A stretch of DNA of 64,000 bases from an uncultured Pseudomonadota bacterium (GTDB lineage: Bacteria; Pseudomonadota; Gammaproteobacteria; Burkholderiales; Rhodocyclaceae), in NCBI GenBank assembly GCA_903870055.1, contig CAIQBG010000069.1, forward strand, positions 1 to 64,000, read 5' to 3'. How positions within the stretch are numbered: the first letter of the stretch is position 1; every line of letters starts with the position of its first letter. Below the pieces are notes generated by a model. It was not told where the DNA came from and searched no databases. It saw nothing but the letters and a program-made list of their open reading frames with translations. Shown here piece after piece: positions 20,960-29,170 of this stretch. The position numbers and the translations under genes are program-made.

Positions 20960-21070
20960 TTGCACTCCAGAGAAATCCCGAGATAGAATCACTCATCGAA
21001 GTGGGATTCTGTTGTTGAGGATTTCCGCTGCAGTACCGCAAAAGCCTGGTTCCAGCCGGGCTTTTGTTTT
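20960..21070 (+). ncRNA. Putative antisense RNA in the initiator leader
   Basis: On the plus strand, opposite the initiator's 5' leader, there is TTGCAC (20960-20965), 18 bases, TAGAAT (20984-20989), then about 45 bases and an intrinsic terminator (21040-21070). The predicted RNA, about 75 bases from near 20996, has no ORF. The leader itself can fold through GAAATCC/GGATTTC (20972-20978, 21019-21025) and AGAATC/GATTCT (20985-20990, 21005-21010). This is the geometry of copy-number countertranscripts such as CopA. The -35 match is poor. Confidence 0.45.
21040..21070 (+). terminator. Intrinsic terminator on the plus strand
   Basis: A 10-bp stem with one T-G pair, AAAAGCCTGG (21040-21049) with CCGGGCTTTT (21056-21065), followed by GTTTT. 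It has no T-run on the minus strand, and no plus-strand gene ends within a kilobase upstream, so it points to a short plus-strand transcript. Confidence 0.65.
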
Positions 21071-21135
21071 ATCAGGGAAGGGCGTGGGTGGGCATTAGGT
21101 CATGTCGATTCCTTGGCGATAGCTAAAGAAAGATG

Positions 21136-22125
21136 TCAAACACCGTCTTTTGCGAGCGACTTTAAGAAGCTGTGAATCTGTTCCTGAATATGCTCGGCTT
21201 CCTCGACGGATTGGAATTCAAGGCGAATCACTTTGTTCGATTGGCGCATATGGCAGAAGGTGGATTTTCCCTTCTTTATGATGATAGGCTTTGCGGCTGC
21301 TTTGGTCGGATTGTCTTGCCTGGCAGCCTGTAGCTCTTTTTTAATCCAGTCCTTGGCTTTTGTTTGGTCTAGTTGTTTGTTCACAATTAGATCAATTGCT
21401 TTGACAACGAGATCCGAGTGGCCGCTTTCCGACTCTCGGACTAGGTCGTTTGCAGTGTTGTAACCGATTGCGCCAGGCTTGGCCTTCAGTATTTTGTGAG
21501 CTGCGCTGGGTAGGCGCTTAAAGGACAGAAGAGTCGTAAGGGTGGTTCTTGGCACACCAATACTGGCCGCAAGTGCCTCATGAGTAAGAGATGGTTGTTC
21601 AGACAGCAGTTTTTCGAAGCCGAGATATTTTTCGTAATCTGGCAGAGAAGAGTGGATCAGGTTTGCAAAAAACGCATCTTTGTCTGCGTCTTTGTCGGAA
21701 ATGTCGGCTATGACCGCTGGGATTGATTCACGACCCAGTTCACGGAATACATTGGCACGGTTGTGTCCGGAGATGATTTCGTAGCCGCCGGCCTCTCGCT
21801 TGCGCACAATGATTGGTGTAATAAGATCATTGGCGGCTAGGTTATTCTTTAAGATTTCGTAGTTCTCATCATCAAGATTTCTTTTGCGCCCTGGTATTTC
21901 ATGGAGCTGACTGACGGGTATCTCCAGCTGACCACTTGATCCAATCGTGTTGTTTAATTGCTGGGTTAGATCTTCTACTTTTTTTTCTGCGGCATGCATG
22001 CGCGCGGTCGCATCAAATTGAATGGCCGGGCCTGTTAGGGGCTTATGGGCTTTTGCGGCAGTTTTTTCAGAAGAGAGTTTGATGTTCGCGGTTTTTGCGG
22101 CGATCGCGTCGGATAATTTGCTCAT
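21136..22125 (-). CDS. parB: Partition protein ParB
   Basis: A 329-residue ParB/Spo0J-type protein. Residues 65-150 carry the ParB N-terminal nuclease-like domain, with the signature ISGHNRANVFRELG (Gly-x-x-Arg), which binds CTP in characterised members. A helix-turn-helix follows (LTHEALAASIGVPRTTLTTLLSFKRLP), and the C-terminal region (FCHMRQSNKVIRLEFQSVEEAEHIQEQIHSFL) is the dimer domain. It binds parS and works with ParA to segregate the plasmid. The start overlaps the parA stop by one base. Confidence 0.9.
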   Translation of the reverse strand: MSKLSDAIAAKTANIKLSSEKTAAKAHKPLTGPAIQFDATARMHAAEKKVEDLTQQLNNTIGSSGQLEIPVSQLHEIPGRKRNLDDENYEILKNNLAANDLITPIIVRKREAGGYEIISGHNRANVFRELGRESIPAVIADISDKDADKDAFFANLIHSSLPDYEKYLGFEKLLSEQPSLTHEALAASIGVPRTTLTTLLSFKRLPSAAHKILKAKPGAIGYNTANDLVRESESGHSDLVVKAIDLIVNKQLDQTKAKDWIKKELQAARQDNPTKAAAKPIIIKKGKSTFCHMRQSNKVIRLEFQSVEEAEHIQEQIHSFLKSLAKDGV

Positions 22126-23300
22126 TATTCAGACACTCCCGTTGGTTTTGTTGAAGATGCCCAACCTGTTTCGAGTTGACGAAGTAAGTAGTCTGCGAGG
22201 TGGTTCATTGGGTCCTTGTATCTACGATGCGATTCCGGGCTGTTGACAGGTTTGCTAAAGTCGTAAATGGTTCGGTCTTGTGTCAGCGCCATGTTTGCAG
22301 CCGCACTGTGAGGAATTTCAATCGCGTTCATGAATTCGCCATAAGCTTCTTGCATCCAGGTCTTTGTGAGGCGGTGGCCATCTTTGGGCTCTACCTTTGT
22401 CGGAATGATGGTTACAAAGTCGTATGCTTTTTTTTCGGCACCTGGAAAAAGGGCTGCAAGATCGTTAAAAACACTCCAAAACTGAACGCTTGATGTGAAA
22501 TCAAGTTTGTCTGGCGTACATGGCATGATTAATCCATCTGCCGCAAACATTACATTAAGGGTTACGTGGCCGAGGCTTGGTGGAGTGTCGAAAATAATGC
22601 AGTCGTACTCTTTGCGGAGCGGGTCGATGCCATTTTTAATTACTTCCCAAAACCTATAGTCACGGTCAGTCATGGCCTTCGCAGGGAGCAAGAATTCAGC
22701 GGTTAAGATGGCGCTGCATCCGGGGATGACATCGAGATTGTGCCAATAGGTAGTGCGAACAGCGGGTGCTAGGCTTTCCGAGTCACCGTGAATGAATGGC
22801 AGTATCGTGGTTTTTTCATGGTCTATATCTGTTTCCGGGTTGAAACCCAAAAGAAGACTGGCCGATCCTTGGGCATCGCAATCAACCAAAAGGACTTTAA
22901 GGCCGCGTAAGGTGAGGGCTTGTGCCATTGATACGGCGGTCGATGTTTTTGCTACACCACCTTTGTAATTACAGACAGCCAAAACTCTCCCAAGTTGCCC
23001 GGCTTCAATGTTCCTTCTGGGTTTGTCAGCGATTGTTTGAATCCACGAGATTGTTTCTGGTAGCGTCAGCTCGCGTGATTTTGCCCCCGCCGGTTTGTGG
23101 CCTATGCTCAAATGATGCTTGCCAGCAAGATACCTAAATTGCGTTCTAGCGATTCCGCAAAGCTCAGATACTGCAGCCGTCGAAAAATTTGGTGCTGTTT
23201 TCGATGGGTGCGGTTTGTTTAGAGCGTTTTGGAGCTCATTGAGATATTCAGATGCATTGTTAGAAAAGCTTCTCAGACGATCCATACTGATTCGTGCCAT
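22125..23300 (-). CDS. parA: Partition ATPase ParA
   Basis: A 391-residue type-Ia ParA. The N-terminal 105 residues form a helix-turn-helix regulatory domain (TAAVSELCGIARTQFRYLAGK). The deviant Walker A is KGGVAKTST, followed by LLVDCDAQGS and the Walker B-like CIIFDTPPSLG. It is the motor for plasmid partition and probably represses its own operon. The start at 23300 follows GAGGT with 8-base spacing; 23315 is less likely. Direct repeats upstream are candidate operators. Confidence 0.9.
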   Translation of the reverse strand: MARISMDRLRSFSNNASEYLNELQNALNKPHPSKTAPNFSTAAVSELCGIARTQFRYLAGKHHLSIGHKPAGAKSRELTLPETISWIQTIADKPRRNIEAGQLGRVLAVCNYKGGVAKTSTAVSMAQALTLRGLKVLLVDCDAQGSASLLLGFNPETDIDHEKTTILPFIHGDSESLAPAVRTTYWHNLDVIPGCSAILTAEFLLPAKAMTDRDYRFWEVIKNGIDPLRKEYDCIIFDTPPSLGHVTLNVMFAADGLIMPCTPDKLDFTSSVQFWSVFNDLAALFPGAEKKAYDFVTIIPTKVEPKDGHRLTKTWMQEAYGEFMNAIEIPHSAAANMALTQDRTIYDFSKPVNSPESHRRYKDPMNHLADYLLRQLETGWASSTKPTGVSE

Positions 23301-23349
23301 GGCTGTAGACCTCATGTATTTACCAATTCACGACAGGCTACCACAAAAT

Positions 23350-23377
23350 GCGGAACAGAAGCAAACAAAGCGGAACA
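23350..23377. promoter_or_regulatory. Direct repeats upstream of parA
   Basis: GCGGAACA occurs at 23350-23357 and 23370-23377, a 20-base period (two helical turns). On the minus strand this reads TGTTCCGC twice. It lies 50-80 bases upstream of parA and could be the ParA operator or part of parS. Confidence 0.4.
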
Positions 23378-23427
23378 ATACAGGTAAACAAGGTAGGCCA
23401 GATGGCATCGCGCTAAATGCTGGATGA

Positions 23428-23808
23428 TTATACGAACGGAATCATGATCTTGCATGCCCGTTGCAGATCCTTGAGCATGTCTTTTGGCTTCCGTGGGTCG
23501 TTATCGGCGATGGTTTCGGCTTCGATATAGTCAACCCACTCCTTCGCCGCCGCATACATGGCCATGATCGCGTCGATTCGTTCCTCGACGAGACCGCGCG
23601 TTGCCTTTATATGGGCCGCGAGCGAATCCCTGGGTGTCTCCGCGTATGCAGCGCGGACGTGGACGACTGGATCGCCGTGCTCAACGAGATCCAGAATGGA
23701 ACGATAGGGCTTGCCATCTGGGTAGGCGGTTAGGTAGCGAGAAAGCGCGATTGACTCGGCCTGGCCAAGGGCCGTATTTGACTGTAGGTTGAAGAGCGTG
23801 CGATGCAT
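23428..23808 (-). CDS. Hypothetical protein (126 aa)
   Basis: The first half, ALGQAESIALSRYLTAYPDGKPYRSILDLVEHGDPVVHVRAAY, resembles the small leading-region protein at 3985-4212. The second half is helical (HIKATRGLVEERIDAIMAMYAAAKEWVDYIEAETIADNDPRKPKDML). It lies upstream of parA in the same direction and is followed by a gap with a run of 14 A (23864-23877). No known family. Confidence 0.6.
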   Translation of the reverse strand: MHRTLFNLQSNTALGQAESIALSRYLTAYPDGKPYRSILDLVEHGDPVVHVRAAYAETPRDSLAAHIKATRGLVEERIDAIMAMYAAAKEWVDYIEAETIADNDPRKPKDMLKDLQRACKIMIPFV

Positions 23809-23939
23809 ATGTGATCACCAGAAATAGACGCACTTTGTGCGCGGTAAGCCACATTGTAAACGCAAAAAAAAAAAAAATAGTGCAACCCCATTTATAAACA
23901 ATGGGTTAAAACACAGTTACGATTGGACTTTGTGCACAT

Positions 23940-23972
23940 ACCGCCCCCGCCGAAACGTGGGCGGTATTCTTT
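23940..23972 (+). terminator. Terminator-like hairpin after the histidine kinase gene
   Basis: ACCGCCC (23940-23946) pairs with GGGCGGT (23959-23965) and is followed on the plus strand by ATTCTTTTTATT. For the minus-strand kinase transcript the stem is present but without a T-run, so its main effect would be on plus-strand transcription. Confidence 0.5.
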
Positions 23973-24920
23973 TTATTCGACGTGAGAGGAAGGCTTCATA
24001 TTGAGCGAGCAGGTGATCTTAGTTCCAACTGTTGTGCCGCTTGTAATGGTTAATTCTGCGCCAATGGCTGCCGCACGTTCGTTAAGATCTAACAAGCCAA
24101 TACCGTTGCTGTTCTTGTTGGAAATCCCTCGGCCGTTATCGAGAATCTCAATCGCTAGAAGATTACTAATTTTTTGAACAGAAACTCTGATTACGGAAGC
24201 ATTTGCATGCTTAACTGCGTTGAGCAATGATTCACGCACGATGCTGAACAGATTGACCGTGACCTGCTTGTCGAGGCGCAACATGCTCTCTCCTGGCGGC
24301 ACCACCAGTTCGAATTTCACGCCCTCAAGTGCCTTCTCGTACGATGCTACAACATGTCTGATTGCGTTGATCAGTCCAACGGTTTCTAAAATCTCATACC
24401 GGGATTCGTTGATGATTTTACGGCCAGAGTTATAGGCGGAGAGAATGCCTTCGCGGACCGTATCCATTTGACTTAGAATCGTCGTGCGCTCATCTGAAGA
24501 AATGGAAGATCGCGTCACATACTTTTCTAAACGCTCCAAGGCCATTTTGGCAACAATCAGTTCGGGGTTGACGACATCATGAACTGTGGTGACAAGCTGC
24601 CTGCGCTCTTGCTCAAGCGACATATTTTTTGAGAAAAGCAGACGTCGTAGCCCGCTAATACGGTTGCTTGATTCTATGGCTATAGGGATTGCATATGTAG
24701 CCAAGAAAAGCAGAAGAACGCACAGTGCGCTGTAAACTATCAATAAGACACTGCTGGGTACGACATCTATCCATGGAAGGCCTATTAAAATAAAGGAACA
24801 CCATAGAACCAGCACGTAACCAGCAAGGCTATATCCGGTGTAGCCTAAGGCACCTAGGACAACGGCAAGGAATACGAGTGATATATACCCGGCCGCGTCT
24901 CCAAACATATTTGTAATCAA
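23973..24920 (-). CDS. NarX/DesK-type histidine kinase lacking a large sensor domain
   Basis: A 315-residue inner-membrane kinase. Residues 8-90 hold about four membrane segments with very short loops. The dimerisation helix carries the phospho-accepting His in LVTTVHDVVNPELIVAKMALERLE (HisKA_3 type), followed by a HATPase domain: SIVRESLLNAVKHANAS (N box), LDNGRGI (G1), NGIGLLDLNERAAAIGA (G2). It has no periplasmic domain, so signal input probably comes from the PAS protein encoded two genes upstream. It overlaps the DUF1805 gene by four bases. Confidence 0.85.
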   Translation of the reverse strand: MITNMFGDAAGYISLVFLAVVLGALGYTGYSLAGYVLVLWCSFILIGLPWIDVVPSSVLLIVYSALCVLLLFLATYAIPIAIESSNRISGLRRLLFSKNMSLEQERRQLVTTVHDVVNPELIVAKMALERLEKYVTRSSISSDERTTILSQMDTVREGILSAYNSGRKIINESRYEILETVGLINAIRHVVASYEKALEGVKFELVVPPGESMLRLDKQVTVNLFSIVRESLLNAVKHANASVIRVSVQKISNLLAIEILDNGRGISNKNSNGIGLLDLNERAAAIGAELTITSGTTVGTKITCSLNMKPSSHVE

Positions 24921-25174
24921 GCGCCGAAAGCTTTAAGGGCGGATTCGCCGGATTGTCCTACCTCAACACCTAACGCAGCAGCAGCTTTTGAAACTGCGAC
25001 GATCTGAGCTCCCAGCATTTCGTCATAGTTGTTTACGCCACGGACAATCGCACAGGCCTCGCCAGTTGCATCGCACGTGGCGGGATTGATATACCCGCAG
25101 GCCAGAAACCCATTGGGTGCTTTCATGATGAGCAGGGGCTTTAACAATTGAAACGACAGGTTTTCAGTCTGCAT
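24917..25174 (-). CDS. DUF1805 (YunC-like) small protein
   Basis: An 85-residue protein: LLIMKAPNGFLACGYINPATCDATGEACAIVRGVNNYDEMLGAQIVAVSKAAAALGVEVGQSGESALKAF. The GFLxCGY, AxAIVxGV and SxAAxxxGVxxGxxGxxAL features match DUF1805, a small fold found alone in bacilli (YunC) and archaea with no known biochemical role. The start at 25174 follows AAGGA; it ends overlapping the kinase start. Its fixed place between sensor and kinase suggests it takes part in signalling. Confidence 0.65.
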   Translation of the reverse strand: MQTENLSFQLLKPLLIMKAPNGFLACGYINPATCDATGEACAIVRGVNNYDEMLGAQIVAVSKAAAALGVEVGQSGESALKAFGA

Positions 25175-25178
25175 TAAA

Positions 25179-26042
25179 TTAGTCCTTTGGGTAAGAGGTT
25201 GTTTGAATTTCGCGCTTGGAATTATCAACCATTTCCGAAATGTGTGGCTGTTCTTCGGTTCTGATCAGGGCCTGGATAAAGCTATTGACAGCTGCGCGGT
25301 CAGCACTTCGCACTTTAGAAATATCAATATTGATGCAGATAAAGCCAATCAAGCCATAACGTTCGTCAAAGAGTGGGACCGTGGATGATTTTACGGCTCG
25401 ACCATCCTTGGCGGTTAGAGGGTAGCTGATATAGCTACTACCACGAAGGTTTACGGCGCTATAGTCCTTGATTAGCTGGACGCCAAAGTTTGTGTTAGGT
25501 CCGCCAAGCTGCCGCCCAAAAATTGTATTTTGAATAGCGACGATAGACTTAATCGGGTTGCGTGTGTCATGCAGGACGATCTCAATCCCGGTTCCAGCAA
25601 ATGTTTGTCCAATGCCGTTAACGATGTCGCGGTATGTGCGGAAAAGGTTGTCACGCTGTTCCGTGATGCGCGCAATATCGTCAGTGGACAATTTAGAAGC
25701 GACTTTCTGGTAAGCCGCCTTTTGTTCGGAGGATAGCTCGAGCGTAATATTATTCTGTTGGCCGAGATAGATGAGGTCGGCAATAGCCTGTTGCGACGGT
25801 TGTTCATTAAGATAAGCGACGGCGTTAACAAAACGGTCTTTGTCCAGATGCAGTATGCCGCTCCCGTCTACGACTATTGGATAAATATCATCGTAAGCAG
25901 CAAGCGGTTTACCGGTTAGGGTTTTCGTTGCCGAAATGAACTGCGGCTTGTTGTTGAAATAGTAAACAACGCCGGTTAAAACGCATACGATGAGCGCCGC
26001 AAGGATAACTACGGCAGATTTGTTTAGTTTTGTGCTTTCCAT
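25179..26042 (-). CDS. Membrane-anchored YheO-type PAS sensor protein
   Basis: A 287-residue protein with one N-terminal membrane segment (AVVILAALIVCVLTGVVYYF). Its C-terminal half reads FAGTGIEIVLHDTRNPIKSIVAIQNTIFGRQLGGPNTNFGVQLIKDY, then YPLTAKDGRAVKSSTVPLFDERYGLIGFICINIDIS. That is the YheO-like PAS domain (PAS_6), normally found in cytoplasmic regulators with a helix-turn-helix. Here it is probably periplasmic and linked to no output domain. It sits between the regulator and the kinase genes and probably supplies the missing sensor. Confidence 0.75.
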   Translation of the reverse strand: MESTKLNKSAVVILAALIVCVLTGVVYYFNNKPQFISATKTLTGKPLAAYDDIYPIVVDGSGILHLDKDRFVNAVAYLNEQPSQQAIADLIYLGQQNNITLELSSEQKAAYQKVASKLSTDDIARITEQRDNLFRTYRDIVNGIGQTFAGTGIEIVLHDTRNPIKSIVAIQNTIFGRQLGGPNTNFGVQLIKDYSAVNLRGSSYISYPLTAKDGRAVKSSTVPLFDERYGLIGFICINIDISKVRSADRAAVNSFIQALIRTEEQPHISEMVDNSKREIQTTSYPKD

Positions 26043-26051
26043 ATGAAACCC

Positions 26052-26690
26052 TTAGTCAATAATTTGGCGTTTAACAGCGATACGTACAAGCTCGGCGGTA
26101 CGCTCGACCCCGAATTTTCTTTTAAGATGCATGACTTCCCGGCTCATGTCCCTCTTTGATTTTCCGAGCCGATTCCCAATTTCTTCCAGTGTTAATCCCT
26201 CCGCAACCAAACGCATGACAGTAGTTTCATGAGCCGAAAGATCGCTTGAGCGCTGCACAAATTCGGCCGCTAAAGAACTCCCGATTTTTTCTGTGCAGTA
26301 TTTCTTCCCTTCTAATGCAGAATGAATGCCTTTAATCAGCTCATCAATTGAACAATCCTTGGTTATATAGGCATTAGCCCCGAGACGGAATGCATCCTGA
26401 ATAGTTTCGTATCTGTTAGATTGGCTAAGAACAACAAGTGACGCGTTAGGGTGCCTCGATCGGATCGCTTCTATGGCTTCAAGACCAGAGTGCCCTTCGC
26501 CGAAGATGACATCGAGGACCAGGACATCGGGATTGAATTTTTCAAAGGATTCGACAATTAGAGAGGGATCGGCGATGGTTGCAAGCACTTCGAATCCGGC
26601 ATCTTCTAACATTAAGGCAAAGCCACGCATCATAATGCTGTGGTCGTCTGCGAGCAGAATAGTGATTTTGGGTGAGGCGTTCATGTTCAT
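26052..26690 (-). CDS. NarL/FixJ-family response regulator
   Basis: A 212-residue regulator. The receiver domain has the acidic pair in LLADDHS, the phospho-accepting Asp in DVLVLDVIFG, and the conserved Lys in YITKDC. The output domain is LuxR-type (DLSAHETTVMRLVAEGLTLEEIGNRLGKSKRDMSREVMHLKRKFGVERTAELVRIA). It is the first gene of the four-gene signalling unit. A likely target is one of the transfer promoters that carry the shared TTGACT motif, which is inference. Confidence 0.85.
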   Translation of the reverse strand: MNMNASPKITILLADDHSIMMRGFALMLEDAGFEVLATIADPSLIVESFEKFNPDVLVLDVIFGEGHSGLEAIEAIRSRHPNASLVVLSQSNRYETIQDAFRLGANAYITKDCSIDELIKGIHSALEGKKYCTEKIGSSLAAEFVQRSSDLSAHETTVMRLVAEGLTLEEIGNRLGKSKRDMSREVMHLKRKFGVERTAELVRIAVKRQIID

Positions 26691-26789
26691 GGCCTGAGTA
26701 GTTTGGTATGCTGTTGCAGCATAGATTTTACCAGCGTGCTATCGCACGCCACTCTGGACAACGCTCAGAACAGTAAAACCGGCTGTCGC

Positions 26790-27989
26790 TTACAGCATTT
26801 TCCCCGGAAGTTCAGGCACATCTGCGTCCGACAGTCCCCATAGCCACGAAGGCAGATCGCTTTCGCTGATCAGGTTGTTCATCGCCTCAATATCCTGGGC
26901 TTCTGACGAGGTTTGAATGTAAAGTGCCGTTGCCTTCGGCGTGTCTGTTAAGACGACTGACGCCAGCGGCGCACTTGTGGGCAAGTTATAGCGAAGACTC
27001 TTGTAGAACCGGCGGTGCTCGCTTATCAGCCGTTCAATAAGTTCCAGCTCATAAAGGTTTTCGAAGGGAATCCAGGAGTCTGTTGTGAGCGTCAAAGAGA
27101 TTTCTTCGATTTGCGCCAGTCCAGATGCGCTGATGCCGAATGTTGCAATAGCTACGAGCTTGCGATCATTCTCAGCACCCCAGAGCTCTAGTTCCGTCGC
27201 GAAACGCTTGCTCATGGCCTTGAACAGGTCAGTGTCCATGTAGAACGGATAATCAGGTGCGTGCTTGATGATGATTTTCTTTCCGAATCGGGCATCACCA
27301 AAATCTTTCACTTCGCCGATCAGCATCATCAGCTTGCGTGCGCCACCAGTTGCCTTAGCCCGGAATGGCTCAAACTTGGCAATACGGCGCTGCTCAATCT
27401 CATGTTTGTGCTCAGAGCTGAATGGCTCCGGAATATAGAGAATCTCATCCAGCGCACTTTTCTTGGCCGTAGACTTCGTTGCGGCTTCGAGGAGGTACTT
27501 CCGAATAACATACCAGGGTCGTTTATCGGCCATCCGTGGCGACCATTTGTTAAATCCGGCACTTTCCCACAAGTAGTGCAGGGTGCCGCGTAAGGTGAGG
27601 CGGCTACCTTTGCTGGTCACGCTATCCGATTCAGCGCCATCACCCTGGGGTATACGTTTCCCCGCCGCCTTGCTGAGTGAAAAATCCAGCTTCAGGGCTG
27701 TCATTCCACTATCAGGATCTTCCTGGATGGCGTTGCCCATAACCTGACCGATACCGGAAAGTTCTGGTGGCGGCTCGTAGCTGTCGCATTCAGGGCTATG
27801 TTTTGCGCCTGTGTCCGGCATGCGTTTAATCAGGAACTTCCCGTCAGCTTTGGCAACGTACATAGGCACACCATCTTGGACACACAGGCACAGTGGCCGC
27901 TGCTTGCTGAGGTGAAAGCTGGCAAGGAGTTCCTGGAAATTATCGGCGTCCTTAGAGGCGGTGGATTTGGCAAATTGAAATAGTTGCAC
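26790..27989 (-). CDS. DUF1173 family protein
   Basis: A 399-residue protein. KFLIKRMPDTGAKHSPECDSYEPPPELSGIGQVMGNAI is the Cys/His-bearing signature of DUF1173, proteins found with conjugative elements; LKLDFSLSKAAGKR and RGTLHYLWESAGFNKW are also typical. The function is unknown. The GTG start at 27989 follows AAGGA. It is divergent from the first transfer block and shares its promoter region, which carries CTTTCG/CGAAAG (28000-28018). Confidence 0.75.
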   Translation of the reverse strand: MQLFQFAKSTASKDADNFQELLASFHLSKQRPLCLCVQDGVPMYVAKADGKFLIKRMPDTGAKHSPECDSYEPPPELSGIGQVMGNAIQEDPDSGMTALKLDFSLSKAAGKRIPQGDGAESDSVTSKGSRLTLRGTLHYLWESAGFNKWSPRMADKRPWYVIRKYLLEAATKSTAKKSALDEILYIPEPFSSEHKHEIEQRRIAKFEPFRAKATGGARKLMMLIGEVKDFGDARFGKKIIIKHAPDYPFYMDTDLFKAMSKRFATELELWGAENDRKLVAIATFGISASGLAQIEEISLTLTTDSWIPFENLYELELIERLISEHRRFYKSLRYNLPTSAPLASVVLTDTPKATALYIQTSSEAQDIEAMNNLISESDLPSWLWGLSDADVPELPGKML

Positions 27990-28020
27990 GTGAAAAATCC
28001 TTTCGTATCGTTCGAAAGCA

Positions 28021-28058
28021 GAAAAACAGATTGACTAATGCGGGAAAGCGTGTAGGAT
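28021..28058 (+). promoter_or_regulatory. First transfer-block promoter with the shared TTGACT motif
   Basis: GAAAAACAGATTGACTAA (28021-28038) is identical to the site at 36256. TTGACT (28031-28036), 16 bases and TAGGAT (28053-28058) make a fair promoter. Start of transcription would be near 28065, just before the gene at 28088. Confidence 0.6.
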
Positions 28059-28087
28059 ACATCAAAGATGCAAAAACAATCCTTAAA

Positions 28088-28390
28088 ATGCGAGCCTACA
28101 ACATCATCCTGTTAAACATCTTCCTTCTCCTGCAAGGGTTGGATTACGCCACCTCTGTCGCCGGCTGGAAGATGGGCATCCAGGAAACAAACACGTTAAT
28201 TGTCATGGCGGCTACCCATTTTGGCATGCCGTTGTCTTTGGCGCTTTTCAAGATAGGTGCTGGGCTGTGCGTTTGGGCGTTCTGGGAATTGTGCACGTCG
28301 AAGATCGTTAGGGCGGGCACGCTAACGGCTTTGTGCCTCTTTTACGCCAACACATTTATTCAGAACTTGAATGTTCTTACCGCTTATTGA
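28088..28390 (+). CDS. DUF5658-like membrane protein
   Basis: A 100-residue protein with three to four membrane segments: IILLNIFLLLQGLDYATSVAGWKMG, TLIVMAATHFGMPLSLALFKIGAGLCVWAFW, TLTALCLFYANTFIQNLNV. The LDYATSxxGxKMGIxETNTL pattern resembles DUF5658, small membrane proteins of unknown role. The ATG at 28088 is chosen because the upstream alternative lies inside the promoter; no Shine-Dalgarno is visible. First gene of the transfer block. Confidence 0.55.
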   Translation: MRAYNIILLNIFLLLQGLDYATSVAGWKMGIQETNTLIVMAATHFGMPLSLALFKIGAGLCVWAFWELCTSKIVRAGTLTALCLFYANTFIQNLNVLTAY

Positions 28391-28402
28391 CCGGAGGCCT
28401 TG

Positions 28403-29140
28403 ATGCCATTAATGACCTACCAATGCTCCCAAGGGCACCAGGTGACTGTTGACCGTGACCAACTAACGAGCGCGACTATTGATTGTCCAACCTGTCACGA
28501 GACGATTGATCGATTCAACAGCAAAAACATCGTCCATGAGGTTGATGCCTCTACGGGAGAGATCCGCCAGGTTGTGGTGCCCGATAACCGGATCGCCAAT
28601 TTTTTGAAGAAGTACAAACTTAATATTTGTGCAGCGGTTTTTGGTGTGGCGCTATCGGCGGCTATCTCCCTTGCAATTGTGGAAAAAGATGATCGATCGC
28701 AGGAGCCGCCACAGGTTGTTGAAAACCAGATCGAAGACATTGCCTATCAACAATACTTTGTGGCCACTGAAGAATCTGGCGTTTACAAGATTGAGATCAA
28801 GATGAGCAACATGGGTGACAGGCAAAGGAACCATTTACCAATGATCCTGGTTGAGTTTATGAAGCTGACGCCAGGGGCGGACGGGGTAATGACGGCGACC
28901 CCAGTAATTCCAACGGCAGTATTTAAACCGGAAGATTACGCACCAGACCAACTGCAGAGCATGGAATTCGTGACGGCAACGGCCCAATTAGAGATACAGC
29001 TCCCAGTCGGGACGGACGCCGCAGTTACATGCCTGACTTATATCGGAGCCTCAGACATGAAGTCTGAGCGTTGTATCCAGAACGTGAACGAAGTAATCCG
29101 CAAGGCAGCCCCTGCCGCTCCGGCGCAGGAAACTAAATAG
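28403..29140 (+). CDS. Zinc-ribbon membrane protein
   Basis: A 245-residue protein. The N-terminus MTYQCSQGHQVTVDRDQLTSATIDCPTCHETIDRF is a zinc ribbon (Cys-x4-His and Cys-x2-Cys). One membrane segment follows at about residues 73-92 (LNICAAVFGVALSAAISLAIV) and then a periplasmic region of about 150 residues containing two cysteines (TCLTYIG, RCIQNV). GGAGG precedes ATG 28403. Unknown function; position suggests transfer-related. Confidence 0.55.
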   Translation: MPLMTYQCSQGHQVTVDRDQLTSATIDCPTCHETIDRFNSKNIVHEVDASTGEIRQVVVPDNRIANFLKKYKLNICAAVFGVALSAAISLAIVEKDDRSQEPPQVVENQIEDIAYQQYFVATEESGVYKIEIKMSNMGDRQRNHLPMILVEFMKLTPGADGVMTATPVIPTAVFKPEDYAPDQLQSMEFVTATAQLEIQLPVGTDAAVTCLTYIGASDMKSERCIQNVNEVIRKAAPAAPAQETK

Positions 29141-29170
29141 CAGTTGAGAAGATCTACAGAAGGAGCCGAT

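Noticed and set aside
20919-21041. Upstream extension of the replication initiator
   Set aside because: The frame is open but lies in the structured leader without a Shine-Dalgarno, while 20918 has a well-placed GGAG.
23864-23877. Run of 14 adenines
   Set aside because: It is a simple homopolymer in an intergenic gap; no associated promoter or operator pattern is clear, and its exact length may be a sequencing artefact.
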